A stretch of DNA of 64,000 bases from Limosilactobacillus avistercoris (GCF_014836425.1 NZ_JACSQW010000002.1:62001-126000); one strand, 5' to 3'. Shown: positions 37,462 to 48,824, counted from the stretch's first letter. Notes: generated by a model from the sequence alone, not told the origin. Made by a program: numbers and translations.

Positions 37462-39204
37462 ATGCTACAATCAAAGATTTTAATTCCAACAAAAAAGGAA
37501 GCACCAAGTGATGCAGAGGCACTTAGTCATAAGATGATGGTTCGGGCTGGGTATATTTACCAAGTTTCCGCTGGTGTCTGGGCTTACTTGCCAATGGCTT
37601 ACCGGGTTATTCGGAAAGTTGAAAATATTATTCGCCAAGAAATGGATAAAGCAGGTGCCGTTGAAATGATGATGCCAGCATTACTTCCTGCTGACTTATG
37701 GAAGGAATCTGGTCGGTACGAAAGCTATGGCGATAACCTCTTTAAACTAAAGGATCGTCGTGATCGCGATTTCATTATGGGACCAACTCATGAAGAAACC
37801 TTTACTGAAGTTATCCGGGATAGCATTAAGTCTTACAAGAAGTTACCCCTTGTTGTTTACCAATTGCAAGATAAGTTCCGTGATGAAGATCGTCCACGTT
37901 ATGGAATCCTCCGTGGTAAAGAATTTGAAATGCTTGATGGTTACTCATTCTCTGCTGACCAAGCAGGATTGGATCAAGCATATGATCTTCAAGCTAAGGC
38001 TTACCGGAACATCTTTGACCGGATTGGCTTGAACTATAAGGTAATCTTGGCTGATTCAGGTACAATGGGTGGTAAGAACTCTCAAGAATTCTCCGCTCCA
38101 GCCGAAGTTGGGGAAGATATTATTGCTTATACTGACGGTGACTACGCTGCAAACTTGGAAAAGGCTACTAGCAAGTTCACTGGGGTTCAACAAACTGATG
38201 AACCCAAGGAACTTGAAAAGAAGCCAACTCCTGGCGCTCACAGTGTAGATGAAGCGGCAGAAAGCCTTGGGATTGATTCAAACCAAATCATTAAGACAAT
38301 GTTCTACATTGCTAAGATGAGTGAAGAAGAATCAGAACCAGTTCTCGTTTTAATGCGTGGTAACGATGAAGTTAACGAAGCAAAGTTGAAGGATGAACTG
38401 GGTTGTGAGGAATTAACTCTGGCTAGTGAAGAAGATGCTGTGAAGTACCTTGGTGCACATCCAGGTTCACTTGGACCAGTTAATGTTGATGACAACATTA
38501 AGGTTTATGCTGATAATTACGTTAAGGTAATGGTTAACATGGCTTGTGGTGCAAATGAGGATGGTTACCACTACATTAACGCTAATATTGACCGGGACTT
38601 CCGTGTTGATAAATTTGGTGATTTCCGGAACGTTAAGGAAGGTGAAATTGCCCCAGACGGCCACCCAATTAAGTTCACTCCCGGAATCGAAATTGGTCAC
38701 ATCTTTAAATTAGGGACTCACTACTCCCATAAGCTTGGCGCTCAAGTCCTTGATAATAACGGTCGCTTAGTGGACGTTATTATGGGAAGTTACGGAATCG
38801 GTGTTAGTCGGTTACTTTCTGCGGTTGCGGAACAAACTGCTGACGAAAATGGTTTGGTTTGGCCTGATAGTATTGCCCCATTTGATGTTCACGTTATTCC
38901 TGTAAATGCCAAGAAGGCTGACCAAATGGAAATGGCTAATGAAATCACTGCTAACTTAGAAAAAGCTGGTTATGAGGTTCTGTTAGATGATCGTAAAGAG
39001 CGTGCCGGTGTCAAGTTTGCTGATTCTGACTTGATTGGGTTACCAATTCGGGTTACTGTTGGTAAAAAGGCTGCCGACGGGATTGTTGAAATTAAGATTC
39101 GGAAGACTGGTGAAACAGTCGAAGTTAAGACCGAAGAAGTTGCTGATACTGTTGGTATTTTGCTTAAGCAACTTAGTGGACAAGATGCTAATGAAGCTAA
39201 ATAA
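37462..39204 (+). CDS. proS: Prolyl-tRNA synthetase (bacterial type)
   Basis: Charges tRNA-Pro. 580 aa, the long form with the editing insertion between class II motifs 2 and 3. Motif 2 lies in FRDEDRPRYGILRGKEFEM. The INS editing domain spans about 225-395. Motif 3 is in GSYGIGVSRLLSA, then the anticodon-binding domain follows. The start ATG follows AAAGGAG, 18 bases after rseP. Confidence 0.97.
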   Translation: MLQSKILIPTKKEAPSDAEALSHKMMVRAGYIYQVSAGVWAYLPMAYRVIRKVENIIRQEMDKAGAVEMMMPALLPADLWKESGRYESYGDNLFKLKDRRDRDFIMGPTHEETFTEVIRDSIKSYKKLPLVVYQLQDKFRDEDRPRYGILRGKEFEMLDGYSFSADQAGLDQAYDLQAKAYRNIFDRIGLNYKVILADSGTMGGKNSQEFSAPAEVGEDIIAYTDGDYAANLEKATSKFTGVQQTDEPKELEKKPTPGAHSVDEAAESLGIDSNQIIKTMFYIAKMSEEESEPVLVLMRGNDEVNEAKLKDELGCEELTLASEEDAVKYLGAHPGSLGPVNVDDNIKVYADNYVKVMVNMACGANEDGYHYINANIDRDFRVDKFGDFRNVKEGEIAPDGHPIKFTPGIEIGHIFKLGTHYSHKLGAQVLDNNGRLVDVIMGSYGIGVSRLLSAVAEQTADENGLVWPDSIAPFDVHVIPVNAKKADQMEMANEITANLEKAGYEVLLDDRKERAGVKFADSDLIGLPIRVTVGKKAADGIVEIKIRKTGETVEVKTEEVADTVGILLKQLSGQDANEAK

Positions 39205-39223
39205 TTAGTCTAATCATTAATTT

Positions 39224-39268
39224 GTGGTAGCGATGGTAAAGTTTAACTTATCAACGCACCACTTTTTT
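39224..39268 (+). terminator. Terminator between proS and polC
   Basis: Arms GTGGTAGCG / CGCACCAC (one bulge) with an AT-rich loop and a T run. It lies only 18 bases before polC, so polC transcription depends on leakage or an undetected promoter. Confidence 0.7.
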
Positions 39269-39285
39269 ATTGTAGGAGGATACAA

Positions 39286-42200
39286 GTGAGCTTATCGCGA
39301 CAAGAATTATTTCAAAAGTTACTTGAACAAATTCACTTTCCAGAAAAAGATAATCCGGCCTTTCGTGATGCAAAGGTTCAATCAGTTGTGGTGCATAAGG
39401 ATTCACGACTATGGGAATTTCATTTAATGATACGCCAACCATTACCGTTTAACCTCTTTAATGATTTTGGAAATGCCTTAAAAATGGGTTTTCGTGACAT
39501 TGCCAATACACAGGTAAAAATTAGTAGTCCGATGACTGACCTTGATTCTAAGTTAATTGGAGATTACTGGGAATATGTAGTTCGTCATACTGCTCCTGAT
39601 TCACCAATGACCCAGCAAGTTTGCACCCAGACTGCACCAGAAGTAAAAGATGGTCGGGTTACCCTTGTTATTGAAAACGAAATGATGAAGGAATTCCTTA
39701 CTAAGAACGTTCTTGGAAAAATTGAAGAGTACTACGTTGAGCTTGGTTTTCCTAAGTTTCGGATTCACCCCTTTGTTGACGAGTCAGCTTCTGAAGCACG
39801 GATTAAGGAGCTAAAGGCTAAGCATGAAGCTGCGGATGCTAAACTGGCGGCTAAGGCAATGGAGCAGATTAAAAAGAATAATGTTGCCAAAAAGAAAAAG
39901 CAGCAAAAGGCGGTTGCTCCTGCCGACGGGCCAGTTCAACTTGGTCGGCTAATAAATGATTCTCAAGAAGTTAAGCAGATGAAGGACATCGTTGAAGAAG
40001 AACGCTCGGTCGTTGTTGAAGGATATGTTTTCAATACCGAGGTCCGTGAATTACGTTCGGGAAGACAACTGCTTACTTTTGAAATTACCGATTATACTTC
40101 ATCATTTGCCGTAAAGAAGTTCTCCCGGAATGAGGCAGATGAGGCCCAATTTGCTAATATTAAAGCTGGCATGTGGCTTAAGGTTCGCGGACCTGTCCAA
40201 GAGGATACCTGGATGCATGATTTAGTTATTAATGCATTTGACGTGAATGAAATTAAACATGAGGAACGTCAAGATAAGGCTCCTGCTGACGATAAGCGGA
40301 TCGAACTTCATGCTCACTCTGAAATGAGCCAAATGGATGCCACTAATTCAATTACCGAACTGGCTGGTCGAGCTCATTCATGGGGACATCCTGCAATCGC
40401 AATTACGGATCACGCCGACGTTCAGGCCTTTCCGGAAGCATTTAAGGCGGCCAAAAAGTTTGGAATAAAGATGCTCTATGGTGTTGAGGCCAACGTTGTT
40501 GATGATGGGATTCCGTTAGTTTATAACGAAAATGACACCCCTCTTGATGGTCAAACATACGTTATCTTTGACGTGGAAACAACGGGTCTTTCCGCAATTT
40601 ATGATAAAGTAATTGAACTTTCTGCTTCAAAGATGAAAGATGGTGAAGTCTTAGAGCGGTTCGATGAATTTATTGATCCTGGTTTCCCACTTTCTGAAGA
40701 AACTACCAATTTAACATCAATTACCGATGAAATGGTCAAAGGATCGAAAAGTGAGGAAGAGGTCTTTAAAATGTTTAAAGACTTCTGTAAGGGCTGCATC
40801 ATTGCCGGACATAACGTTTCCTTTGATATGGGGTTCATGAATACCGGATATCGACGGCACAATATGGAGGAAATTACAGCACCAGTTATTGATACTCTTC
40901 CTCTTGCGCGCTTTCTTTACCCTCACATGCGGGGTTACCGGTTAAATACTCTGAGTAAAAAGTTTAAGGTTGCGCTTGAACACCACCACCGGGCAAATTA
41001 CGATGCTGAAGCGACCGGAAAACTGCTCCACATTTTCTTGAAGGATGCAGAAAAGCGTTATGGGATTAAGAAAATTAGTGAACTAAATAAGCATATGGCA
41101 GATAATGATGCTTACCGCCATGCGCGACCATTCCATGTTACTATTTTGGCCCAGACTCAAGCGGGGTTGAAGAACCTCTATAAGTTAGTTTCGATGTCGA
41201 ATGTTAAATACTTTGCCCGGGTGCCACGGATTCCCCGGAGTGTTCTAACTAAGTACCGGGAAGGCTTGCTTTTGGGTACTGCGTGTTCATCTGGTGAAGT
41301 GTTTACCGCAATGATGGAAAAGGGCTTCACGGAGGCCGAACAAAAGGCGAAATACTATGACTTTATTGAAGTTCAACCGAAGCCCAATTACCTTCCGTTG
41401 ATGGAACAAAAGGTGATTGCTGATGATGCTCACCTTGAAGATATTTTGAAGAACATGGTTAAACTTGGTGAGAACCTAGATAAGCCAGTTGTTGCAACGG
41501 GGGATGTCCATTATTTGGATGCCCATGATGCAATTTACCGGAAGATTTTAATTAATTCCCAGGGGGGTGCAAATCCACTAAACAGAACGAGTCGGCCGGA
41601 TGTTCATTTCAGGACAACCGACGAAATGCTAAATGAATTTAGCTTCCTTGGTGATGATCTGGCACACCAAATTGTTGTTACGAATACCCATAAAGTTGCG
41701 AATATGATTGATGATGATATCAGTCCAGTCAAGGATAAACTTTATACGCCACACATGAAGGGTGCAGAACAAGAAATCCAGGACCGGACCTGGGATACCG
41801 CTAAAAGGTGGTATGGCGATCCGTTGCCAAGAATTGTCAAGGACCGGGTTGAACTTGAGCTAAATAGTATCGTTAAAAACGGGTTCTCAGTTATCTACTT
41901 AATTGCCCAGAGGTTGGTAGCAAAGTCGAATAAGGACGGATACCTGGTAGGTTCTCGTGGTTCTGTTGGTTCGAGTGTGGTTGCAACCCTTTCTGGAATT
42001 ACGGAAGTTAACCCGTTGCCACCACATTACCGGTGTCCAAAGTGTCACTATTCTCACTTCTACACTAAGGGGGAATATAGTTCTGGCTTTGACCTTCCTG
42101 AAAAGAATTGTCCGCGTTGTGGGACATTATTGGTTAAAGATGGTCATGATATCCCATTCCAAACTTTCTTAGGGTTTAAAGGGAATAAGGTTCCGGATAT

Positions 42201-43614
42201 TGATTTGAACTTCTCCGGAGATTACCAACCGATTGCCCATAATTACATGAAGGTTCTGTTCGGTGAAAAGAACGTATTCCGTGCGGGAACGATTGGTACG
42301 GTCGCTGATAAGACTGCTTACGGGTACGTTAAAGCTTACGAACGAGACACCGATAAGCAGTTCCGGGGGGCAGAAGAGGATCGTCTTTCCCACGGTGCCA
42401 CTGGGGTAAAACGGACGACTGGTCAGCACCCAGCGGGAATTATTATTGTTCCCGATGATATGGAGATCTATGATTTTACACCGGTTCAGTACCCAGCAGA
42501 TGATCAAAATGCTGCCTGGGAAACAACCCACTTTGATTTCCACTCAATCCACGATAATATTTTGAAGATGGATATCCTGGGACATGATGACCCAACGATG
42601 ATTCGTGCGCTCCAGGATTTATCTGGTGTTGATCCACAAACCATTCCAATGAATGACCCTGGTGTGATGAGCCTCTTCTCTAGTCCTAAAGCCTTAGGAG
42701 TTACCGAAGAACAAATCCAAAGTAAGACAGGGACACTTGGATTGCCAGAGTTCGGGACCCGTTTTGTGCGGGGGATGCTTGAAGATACCCACCCGAAAAA
42801 TTATTCTCAGTTATTACAGATTTCTGGACTTTCTCATGGGACAGGTGTGTGGTTGGATAATGCACAAGAGCTGATTAAACAAGGAGTCGCAACGATTGCC
42901 AACGTGATCGGATGTCGTGATAACATTATGACCGACTTGATTCACTATGGCCTTGATTCTGAAACGTCCTTCCAGGTGATGGAATCAGTGCGGCACGGAC
43001 GCGGTATTCCAGATGAATGGCAAAAGAAGATGCGGGACGTAAATGTTCCACAATGGTACATGGATTCTTGCCTGAAGATTAAGTACATGTTCCCGCGGGC
43101 TCACGCGGCAGCCTATGTCTTAATGGCATTACGAATTGCCTACTTTAAGGTTTACTTCCCGCTAGTTTATTACTGTGCATTCTTCTCTGTTCGAGCTGAT
43201 GATTTCGATGTCGTTGCCATGTCTCACGGTAAGGATGCGGTTAAGACACGGATGAAAGAAATCAACGACCAAGGGAATGATGCTAGTGCAAAGGATAAGA
43301 GTTTATTAACAATCCTTGAATTGGCAAATGAAATGCTAGAGCGGGGCTTTAAGTTCAAGATGGTTGATCTCGAACGGTCAGATGCAAGTGACTGGTTAAT
43401 TGATGGTGATTCATTAATTGCGCCATTCCGGGCAGTCCCTGGTTTAGGGTTAAACGTTGCTAAGCAAATTGTTGCTGCACGGGAAGAAAAGAAATTCTTG
43501 TCCAAGCAGGACCTTGCTGAACGGGGAAAGGTTTCACAAACAATTATTGACTTCCTAACACAGAATCATGTTCTGGATGGTCTACCTGATGAAAACCAGC
43601 TAAGCCTCTTCTAA
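39286..43614 (+). CDS. polC: DNA polymerase III alpha subunit, Gram-positive PolC
   Basis: Main leading-strand replicase with built-in proofreading. 1442 aa from GTG 39286, with TAGGAGGA upstream. An OB fold (about 245-325) is followed by PHP motif [10 protein letters not shown] (about 340). The DEDD exonuclease is embedded: FDVETTGL near 426, [11 protein letters not shown] near 506. GSRGSVGSS (about 888) precedes a Cys4 zinc site (CPKCHYSHF ... NCPRCG, about 915-948) and the catalytic PDIDLNFSG (about 970). All parts look intact. Confidence 0.98.
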   Translation: MSLSRQELFQKLLEQIHFPEKDNPAFRDAKVQSVVVHKDSRLWEFHLMIRQPLPFNLFNDFGNALKMGFRDIANTQVKISSPMTDLDSKLIGDYWEYVVRHTAPDSPMTQQVCTQTAPEVKDGRVTLVIENEMMKEFLTKNVLGKIEEYYVELGFPKFRIHPFVDESASEARIKELKAKHEAADAKLAAKAMEQIKKNNVAKKKKQQKAVAPADGPVQLGRLINDSQEVKQMKDIVEEERSVVVEGYVFNTEVRELRSGRQLLTFEITDYTSSFAVKKFSRNEADEAQFANIKAGMWLKVRGPVQEDTWMHDLVINAFDVNEIKHEERQDKAPADDKRIELHAHSEMSQMDATNSITELAGRAHSWGHPAIAITDHADVQAFPEAFKAAKKFGIKMLYGVEANVVDDGIPLVYNENDTPLDGQTYVIFDVETTGLSAIYDKVIELSASKMKDGEVLERFDEFIDPGFPLSEETTNLTSITDEMVKGSKSEEEVFKMFKDFCKGCIIAGHNVSFDMGFMNTGYRRHNMEEITAPVIDTLPLARFLYPHMRGYRLNTLSKKFKVALEHHHRANYDAEATGKLLHIFLKDAEKRYGIKKISELNKHMADNDAYRHARPFHVTILAQTQAGLKNLYKLVSMSNVKYFARVPRIPRSVLTKYREGLLLGTACSSGEVFTAMMEKGFTEAEQKAKYYDFIEVQPKPNYLPLMEQKVIADDAHLEDILKNMVKLGENLDKPVVATGDVHYLDAHDAIYRKILINSQGGANPLNRTSRPDVHFRTTDEMLNEFSFLGDDLAHQIVVTNTHKVANMIDDDISPVKDKLYTPHMKGAEQEIQDRTWDTAKRWYGDPLPRIVKDRVELELNSIVKNGFSVIYLIAQRLVAKSNKDGYLVGSRGSVGSSVVATLSGITEVNPLPPHYRCPKCHYSHFYTKGEYSSGFDLPEKNCPRCGTLLVKDGHDIPFQTFLGFKGNKVPDIDLNFSGDYQPIAHNYMKVLFGEKNVFRAGTIGTVADKTAYGYVKAYERDTDKQFRGAEEDRLSHGATGVKRTTGQHPAGIIIVPDDMEIYDFTPVQYPADDQNAAWETTHFDFHSIHDNILKMDILGHDDPTMIRALQDLSGVDPQTIPMNDPGVMSLFSSPKALGVTEEQIQSKTGTLGLPEFGTRFVRGMLEDTHPKNYSQLLQISGLSHGTGVWLDNAQELIKQGVATIANVIGCRDNIMTDLIHYGLDSETSFQVMESVRHGRGIPDEWQKKMRDVNVPQWYMDSCLKIKYMFPRAHAAAYVLMALRIAYFKVYFPLVYYCAFFSVRADDFDVVAMSHGKDAVKTRMKEINDQGNDASAKDKSLLTILELANEMLERGFKFKMVDLERSDASDWLIDGDSLIAPFRAVPGLGLNVAKQIVAAREEKKFLSKQDLAERGKVSQTIIDFLTQNHVLDGLPDENQLSLF

Positions 43615-43624
43615 GCATTGCGGC

Positions 43625-43653
43625 TTGCTAGTTGTAATTGTTCATGCTATAAT
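43625..43653 (+). promoter_or_regulatory. Promoter of the rimP-nusA-infB operon
   Basis: TTGCTA, a 17-base spacer and TATAAT, with an extended TGC before the -10. It begins 10 bases after the polC stop. Confidence 0.8.
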
Positions 43654-43675
43654 ATACATGGTAAATAACTCGTTG

Positions 43676-43705
43676 GAGTGAGCAGAGATGCTCGCTCTTT
43701 TTATT
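43676..43705 (+). terminator. Promoter-proximal terminator (candidate attenuator) before rimP
   Basis: Eight-pair stem GAGTGAGC / GCTCGCTC (one wobble) with loop AGAGAT, followed by TTTTTATT. It lies downstream of the rimP promoter, about 16 bases after the expected transcript start, not upstream of it. Confidence 0.75.
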
Positions 43706-43727
43706 GCAAACAATGGAGGTGACGCAG

Positions 43728-44210
43728 TTGAGCAGTGTCGTTGAAACAGTAACTGAATTAGCAAAACCAATCTTAGCAAAGCATGGTTGCTACCTTTATG
43801 ATCTTGAATTCGTTAAGGAAGGTAAAAGCTGGTACTTACGGGTTTATGTTGATAAGGATGGGGGAGTAACTCTAGAAGACTGTGCGGATATTAGTGATGA
43901 ATTGAGTGAAGCACTCGACAATACTGAACCGGATCCGATCCCTCAAGCATATTTCCTTGAGGTTTCTTCACCAGGTGCCGAACGGCCATTGAAGAAGGAA
44001 GCCGACTATGAGCGAGCAGTGAATGATTATATTCACGTTTCCCTTTACCAACAAGTTGAAGGGAAGAAGGCTTATGAAGGAACATTAGTTGACCTTAAGC
44101 CGGATGAATTAACATTGGAATACATGGATAAGACCCGTCGGCGCCAAGTAAAAATTGACCGTAAAGTGATCGCACAAGCACGGTTAGCAATCGACTTTAG
44201 TAAGATTTAA
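43728..44210 (+). CDS. rimP: Ribosome maturation factor RimP
   Basis: Assists 30S subunit maturation. 160 aa from TTG 43728; GGAGGTG lies 9 bases upstream and overlaps the in-frame ATG at 43713, so that earlier start is unlikely. Family blocks [23 protein letters not shown] and [15 protein letters not shown] are present. First gene of the rimP-nusA-ylxR-ylxQ-infB-rbfA operon. Confidence 0.95.
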   Translation: MSSVVETVTELAKPILAKHGCYLYDLEFVKEGKSWYLRVYVDKDGGVTLEDCADISDELSEALDNTEPDPIPQAYFLEVSSPGAERPLKKEADYERAVNDYIHVSLYQQVEGKKAYEGTLVDLKPDELTLEYMDKTRRRQVKIDRKVIAQARLAIDFSKI

Positions 44211-44225
44211 AGGGAGTGTTAAAAG

Positions 44226-45458
44226 GTGAGCAAAACAAAAGTAAACACTGAAATGATCGCCGCTCTTGATTACCTTGAAAAGGAAAAAGGGATCAAGAAG
44301 GATGTTGTAGTTGAGGCTTTGGAACAAGCTCTAGAATTAGCTTATAAGCAAAACTACGGTGAAAAGAACGTTGAAGTAGACTTTGACGGAGTTACCGGTA
44401 ACATTAAGGTTTATGCCGTTAAGACTATTACCGATAATGAAGACCTGGTCGAAGAAGACGATAACGAATACATGAGCCTTGCTGATGCACGAAAGTTGCC
44501 TCACGGTCAAGGATACGATGTTGGTGACGAAATCCGTGAAGAAGTTACCCCACGTGATTTCGGTCGAATTGCTGCACAAACTGCCAAGCAAGTAGTTATG
44601 CAACGGTTGCGTGAAGAAGAACGGAAGATCATTTACAACAAGTACAAGACTTACGAAAACGAAATCATCACTGGTGAAGTTTCCCGTGAGGATAAGCGCT
44701 TTACGTGGGTTGATCTTGGTGATGGTGTTGAAGGTGCAATGGGTTATCGTGACAAGATGCCAAATGAACACTACCACATCCATGACCGGATCCAGGTTTA
44801 TGTTTCAAAGGTAAATGATGATCGTCGTGGTCCACAAATCTTCGTTAGTCGGACAGCCCCAGAATTATTAAAGCGGCTATTTGAACGTGAAGTTCCTGAA
44901 ATTAAGGATGGAACTGTTTTAATTGAAAATATTGCGCGGGAAGCTGGAGATCGAGCTAAGGTTGCCGTGTACTCAAATGATCCAAACGTTGATCCTGTTG
45001 GTACTTGTGTAGGCCCTCGAGGTTCACGTGTTCAAGCCATTGTTAATGAACTTGATGGTGAAAACATGGATATTGTTGAATATGTTAAGGATCCAGCACA
45101 ATTTATTGCTAATGCACTTAATCCAGCAGAAGTTCTCGATGTGATCTTTAACGAACCAGAATCACCAACAACTGAAGAACAACCTGCAGAAGAAGCAAGT
45201 GATGATTCAGCAGCTACTGAAAGTAGTGAAGTATCAAGTGAAGAAAATTCAGAAGCACCAGCAACAATTACTTCTGTAGAACGCTCTTGTACCGTTGTTG
45301 TTCCTGACAGTCAACTTTCTCTTGCAATTGGTAAGCGGGGACAAAATGCTCGGTTAGCTGCACGTTTGACAAAGTACAAGATCGACATTAAGCCAGCTTC
45401 TGAAATGGAAGATAGTGCCGATGTAGACGAAGACGAAACTGACGCTTCAGAAGAATAA
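44226..45458 (+). CDS. nusA: Transcription elongation/termination factor NusA
   Basis: Binds RNA polymerase and modulates pausing, termination and antitermination. 410 aa from GTG 44226. The N-terminal polymerase-binding domain (1-125) is followed by S1 (about 135-200) and two KH domains. Conserved VGPRGSRVQAIVNEL marks KH1 and LAIGKRGQNARLAARLT marks KH2. Odd feature: an acidic Ser/Glu-rich block of about 45 residues (roughly 309-353) interrupts the region between FNEPE and the VVVPD strand of KH2. A second acidic tail ends the protein. Confidence 0.97.
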   Translation: MSKTKVNTEMIAALDYLEKEKGIKKDVVVEALEQALELAYKQNYGEKNVEVDFDGVTGNIKVYAVKTITDNEDLVEEDDNEYMSLADARKLPHGQGYDVGDEIREEVTPRDFGRIAAQTAKQVVMQRLREEERKIIYNKYKTYENEIITGEVSREDKRFTWVDLGDGVEGAMGYRDKMPNEHYHIHDRIQVYVSKVNDDRRGPQIFVSRTAPELLKRLFEREVPEIKDGTVLIENIAREAGDRAKVAVYSNDPNVDPVGTCVGPRGSRVQAIVNELDGENMDIVEYVKDPAQFIANALNPAEVLDVIFNEPESPTTEEQPAEEASDDSAATESSEVSSEENSEAPATITSVERSCTVVVPDSQLSLAIGKRGQNARLAARLTKYKIDIKPASEMEDSADVDEDETDASEE

Positions 45459-45476
45459 AGCAGCGGGGTGAAATAA

Positions 45477-45779
45477 ATGAAAAAGAGAAAAGTACCGATG
45501 CGAAAAGATATTGTTACTGGTGAAATGATGCCTAAACGACAATTGATCCGGGTAGTAAAGAACAAGGAAGGTGAAGTCTCAATCGACCCAACCGGTAAGA
45601 AGTCCGGTCGGGGTGCATACATCGCAGTTGATGTTGAGATTGCAAAGCGCGCAAAGGATGAAAAAACCTTTGAAAAAGCCTTTCATGTTAAAATGGATGA
45701 TTCATTCTACGATGAGTTGATCCAATACACAGATCATTTGCAAGCGCGGCAAGCATTATTTGGTAACAATGAAAAATAA
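45477..45779 (+). CDS. ylxR: YlxR (RnpM) RNA-binding protein
   Basis: 100 aa, basic. Family motif KVPMRKDIVTGEMMPKRQLIRV, then GRGAYI. YlxR/RnpM has been linked to RNase P and global expression control in Firmicutes. The start ATG follows GGGGTGA. It lies within the nusA-infB operon and overlaps ylxQ. Confidence 0.93.
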   Translation: MKKRKVPMRKDIVTGEMMPKRQLIRVVKNKEGEVSIDPTGKKSGRGAYIAVDVEIAKRAKDEKTFEKAFHVKMDDSFYDELIQYTDHLQARQALFGNNEK

Positions 45780-46080
45780 TCAACAATCCGTTTTAAATTT
45801 ACTCGGGTTAGCACGTCGCGCCAAACAAATTCAAAGTGGCGAAGGTAGTGTATTAAAATCAATTCAAACAGGAAAAGCCCAGTTTGTTTTCTTAGCAAAG
45901 GATGCTGGTTCAGCAACGATAAAAAAGTTTACAGATAAATGTAGCTTTTATCAGGTTTCGTTGTGTGAATCATTTACAAAGCAACAGCTAAGCCAAGCAA
46001 TCGGACAGTCAAGAACTGTTATTTGTGTAACGCAATCTGGATTTGCAAGAAAGTTTGAGGAATTACTAACAATGAATTAA
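45769..46080 (+). CDS. ylxQ: YlxQ, L7Ae-family ribosomal-like protein
   Basis: 103 aa, L7Ae/L30e/S12e fold ([35 protein letters not shown]). Such proteins bind kink-turn RNA. ATG 45769 lies inside the end of ylxR, so translation is coupled; TTG 45760 is an alternative start. There is no strong ribosome site. Confidence 0.9.
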   Translation: MKNNQQSVLNLLGLARRAKQIQSGEGSVLKSIQTGKAQFVFLAKDAGSATIKKFTDKCSFYQVSLCESFTKQQLSQAIGQSRTVICVTQSGFARKFEELLTMN

Positions 46081-46093
46081 GGAGCGTGAGTAC

Positions 46094-48382
46094 ATGGCCA
46101 AAGAACGAATTTATGAATTAGCCAAAGAACTCAAGATGCCAAGCAAGAGCTTAGTAAAGGTAGCTAAGGATCAAGGAATGGATATTAAGAGCCACATGTC
46201 ATCCGTAACTCCAGATCAAGCTCAAAAGCTGCGTCAAGTTGTTAAGGGAAACAATAATAGCAGCGGCCAATCTAAGCACCAGTCTCAAAAGCACGAGAAG
46301 AATTCTCAAGCTAAGGCTAGTCATAAAGATAACCAACGTCCAACTAGCAAGCCTAATAACCATAACAACAAGAAGAATGAACATCATGATCACAATAAGA
46401 AACATCATGAGAATAATAACTATTCTTCAAAGCAAAATAATCAAAACAATAACCGTCACCAAAATGACAACAACGGTCGCTTTGGCGGTAGCTTAAATGA
46501 ATCTGGTCGAAAGGGTAAACGATTCAATAAGAAGAACAAGAAGCGGAATAAGAAGCACAATAACAATGGTCGACTTCGTGAGGTTAAGCACCAACAACCA
46601 ACTCAACGGAAGGATAAGCCGTTACCAGATGTTCTTGAGTACACCGAAGGGATGAATGCTCAAGATCTTGGTAAGATTTTACACCGTTCACCAGCTGAAA
46701 TTATTAAGAAGCTCTTTATGCTTGGTGTAATGATTAACCAAAACCAATCCTTGGATAAAGATACAATTGAACTGTTAGCAACAGATTATGGAATCGACGC
46801 TAAGGAAAAGGTTGAAGAAGATATTTCTGATATCGATAAGATGTTCGAAGAAGAACAGAACAACACGGATCACCTAGTTAGTCGGCCACCAGTTGTTACA
46901 GTTATGGGGCACGTTGACCATGGTAAGACCACGTTACTAGATAAGCTTCGTCATTCCCACGTTACTGAACATGAAGCCGGTGGAATTACCCAGGAAATTG
47001 GTGCCTACCAAGTTCACTACAAGGATAACTTGATCACATTCTTGGATACCCCAGGACACGCGGCCTTCACCGAAATGCGTGCGCGTGGTGCTAACATTAC
47101 TGATATTACTGTATTGGTTGTTGCCGCTGATGATGGGGTTATGCCACAAACTGTTGAAGCAATCCACCACGCTCAAGCTGCTAAGACACCAATCATTGTT
47201 GCTGTTAACAAGATTGATAAGCCGGGTGCTAATCCAGAACGAGTAATTGAAGAATTAGCTAAGTATAACTTAATCCCAGAAGACTGGGGTGGTGACACCA
47301 TCTTTGTTAACATTTCAGCTAAGTTTGGTAAGAATATTGATGAATTACTTGATATGATTCAACTTCAAGCTGAAATGATGGAATTGAAGGCTAACCCAGA
47401 ACAAAATGCTGCTGGTTCTGTAGTTGAAGCTCGTCTTGACCAAGGTAAGGGTTCAGTTGCTACTGTCCTTGTCCAACAAGGAACCTTGCATGTCGGTGAT
47501 CCAATTGTTGTTGGGAATACCTATGGGCGTGTTCGGACCATGACAAATGAAAATGGTCGACGGATCAAGGAAGCAACACCATCAACCCCAGTGGAAATTA
47601 CTGGTCTAAATTCTGTCCCAGAAGCTGGGGACCGGTTTGTTGTCTTTGATGATGAAAAGACTGCCCGGGCTGCTGGTGAAAAACGTGCCGAACAAGCACA
47701 AGAAGAAGAGCGGAAACGGACTTCTCACGTTACTTTGGACAACTTATTTGATACGATGAAGAAGGGGCAAATGAAGACTCTCCCATTGATCATTAAGGCT
47801 GATGTTCAAGGATCAGTTGAAGCATTAAGCCAAAGTCTCCAAAAGATTAAGGTCGATGGTGTTCGGGTTGATATTATTCACCAAGCCGTTGGTGCAATTA
47901 ATGAATCTGATGTTACATTGGCCGAAGCTTCAAATGCGGTTATTATTGGTTTCAATGTTCGCCCAACATCCCTTGCTAAGTCATTAGCAGATTCCAATAA
48001 GATTGATATCCGTCTTCACCAAGTTATCTACAATGCAATTGAAGAAGTTGAAGATGCTATGAAGGGGATGCTTGAACCTGTCTACAAAGAAGAAACAATT
48101 GGTCAGGTTGAAGTACGGCAAATCTATAAGGCATCTAAAGTTGGAACAATTGCTGGTGGAATGGTTACATCCGGTAAGATTACCCGTGACGCAAAAGTAC
48201 GGTTAGTTCGTGATGGAATCGTTGTTTACAGTGGTGAACTTGGTAGCTTGAAGCGGTTTAAGGATGACGTTAAGGAAGTTAAGTCTGGCTTTGAATGTGG
48301 TTTGACAATTCAAAACTACAATGACATCAAGGAAAATGATGTTATTGAAGCTTACCAAATGAAGGAAGTACCAGTTAAGTAA
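46094..48382 (+). CDS. infB: Translation initiation factor IF-2
   Basis: GTPase that places initiator tRNA on the 30S subunit. 762 aa. An N-terminal IF2_N domain (1-50) is followed by a long disordered linker (about 50-165) very rich in Asn, His, Lys and Gln, then a second IF2_N (about 180-230). The G domain has [10 protein letters not shown] (about 273), DTPGHAAF and NKID. Domains II-IV are complete. The start ATG follows AAGGAG. Confidence 0.97.
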   Translation: MAKERIYELAKELKMPSKSLVKVAKDQGMDIKSHMSSVTPDQAQKLRQVVKGNNNSSGQSKHQSQKHEKNSQAKASHKDNQRPTSKPNNHNNKKNEHHDHNKKHHENNNYSSKQNNQNNNRHQNDNNGRFGGSLNESGRKGKRFNKKNKKRNKKHNNNGRLREVKHQQPTQRKDKPLPDVLEYTEGMNAQDLGKILHRSPAEIIKKLFMLGVMINQNQSLDKDTIELLATDYGIDAKEKVEEDISDIDKMFEEEQNNTDHLVSRPPVVTVMGHVDHGKTTLLDKLRHSHVTEHEAGGITQEIGAYQVHYKDNLITFLDTPGHAAFTEMRARGANITDITVLVVAADDGVMPQTVEAIHHAQAAKTPIIVAVNKIDKPGANPERVIEELAKYNLIPEDWGGDTIFVNISAKFGKNIDELLDMIQLQAEMMELKANPEQNAAGSVVEARLDQGKGSVATVLVQQGTLHVGDPIVVGNTYGRVRTMTNENGRRIKEATPSTPVEITGLNSVPEAGDRFVVFDDEKTARAAGEKRAEQAQEEERKRTSHVTLDNLFDTMKKGQMKTLPLIIKADVQGSVEALSQSLQKIKVDGVRVDIIHQAVGAINESDVTLAEASNAVIIGFNVRPTSLAKSLADSNKIDIRLHQVIYNAIEEVEDAMKGMLEPVYKEETIGQVEVRQIYKASKVGTIAGGMVTSGKITRDAKVRLVRDGIVVYSGELGSLKRFKDDVKEVKSGFECGLTIQNYNDIKENDVIEAYQMKEVPVK

Positions 48383-48397
48383 ACCGAGGTGAATAAA

Positions 48398-48763
48398 ATG
48401 CCTAACAAACAATATCGTGTTGATCGGTTATCTCAAGAAATTCAACGAGACGTTGACGAAATTCTTTTGAAACGGGTTCGCGATCCTCGTGTACAAGGAG
48501 TAACCATTACTGGAGTAGATGTTACTGGAGATCTTCAACAGGCAACTATTTACTACAGTATCTTGTCTGACAAGGCTTCTGATATGGAAAAGACTCAAGC
48601 TGGTTTAGACAAGGCAACCGGTTTGATTCGGAGTGAATTAGGTGCACGGTTAAACATCTTTAAGACACCCGAAATCAAATTTGAACGAGACAAGTCAATT
48701 GCTTATGGAAGTCGAATTGATCAATTGATCAACAAGCTTCACCAGCAAGAACAAGATAAGTAA
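48398..48763 (+). CDS. rbfA: Ribosome-binding factor A
   Basis: Cold-adaptation and 16S processing factor. 121 aa from ATG 48398; the GTG at 48389 overlaps its own ribosome site (GAGGTG) and is unlikely. Family blocks RVDRLSQEIQRDVDEILLKRV and KTPEIKFERDKSIAYGSRI. Last gene of the operon, before a terminator. Confidence 0.96.
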   Translation: MPNKQYRVDRLSQEIQRDVDEILLKRVRDPRVQGVTITGVDVTGDLQQATIYYSILSDKASDMEKTQAGLDKATGLIRSELGARLNIFKTPEIKFERDKSIAYGSRIDQLINKLHQQEQDK

Positions 48764-48771
48764 TTAAGGAT

Positions 48772-48810
48772 GAACGGGCTGGGAGGAACGACTCCTTGGC
48801 CCGTTTTTTA
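48772..48810 (+). terminator. Intrinsic terminator of the rimP-rbfA operon
   Basis: Arms AACGGGCTGGGAG / CTCCTTGGCCCGTT with loop GAACGA and a T6 run. Confidence 0.9.
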
Positions 48811-48824
48811 TGGAGTGAAAGCGG

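Noticed and set aside
46199-46600. Repeat-like AAC/AAT/CAC-rich tract in infB, first suspected as a repeat array
   Set aside because: It is coding: Asn/His/Lys-rich linker of IF-2 in frame, with no regular repeat unit or spacers.
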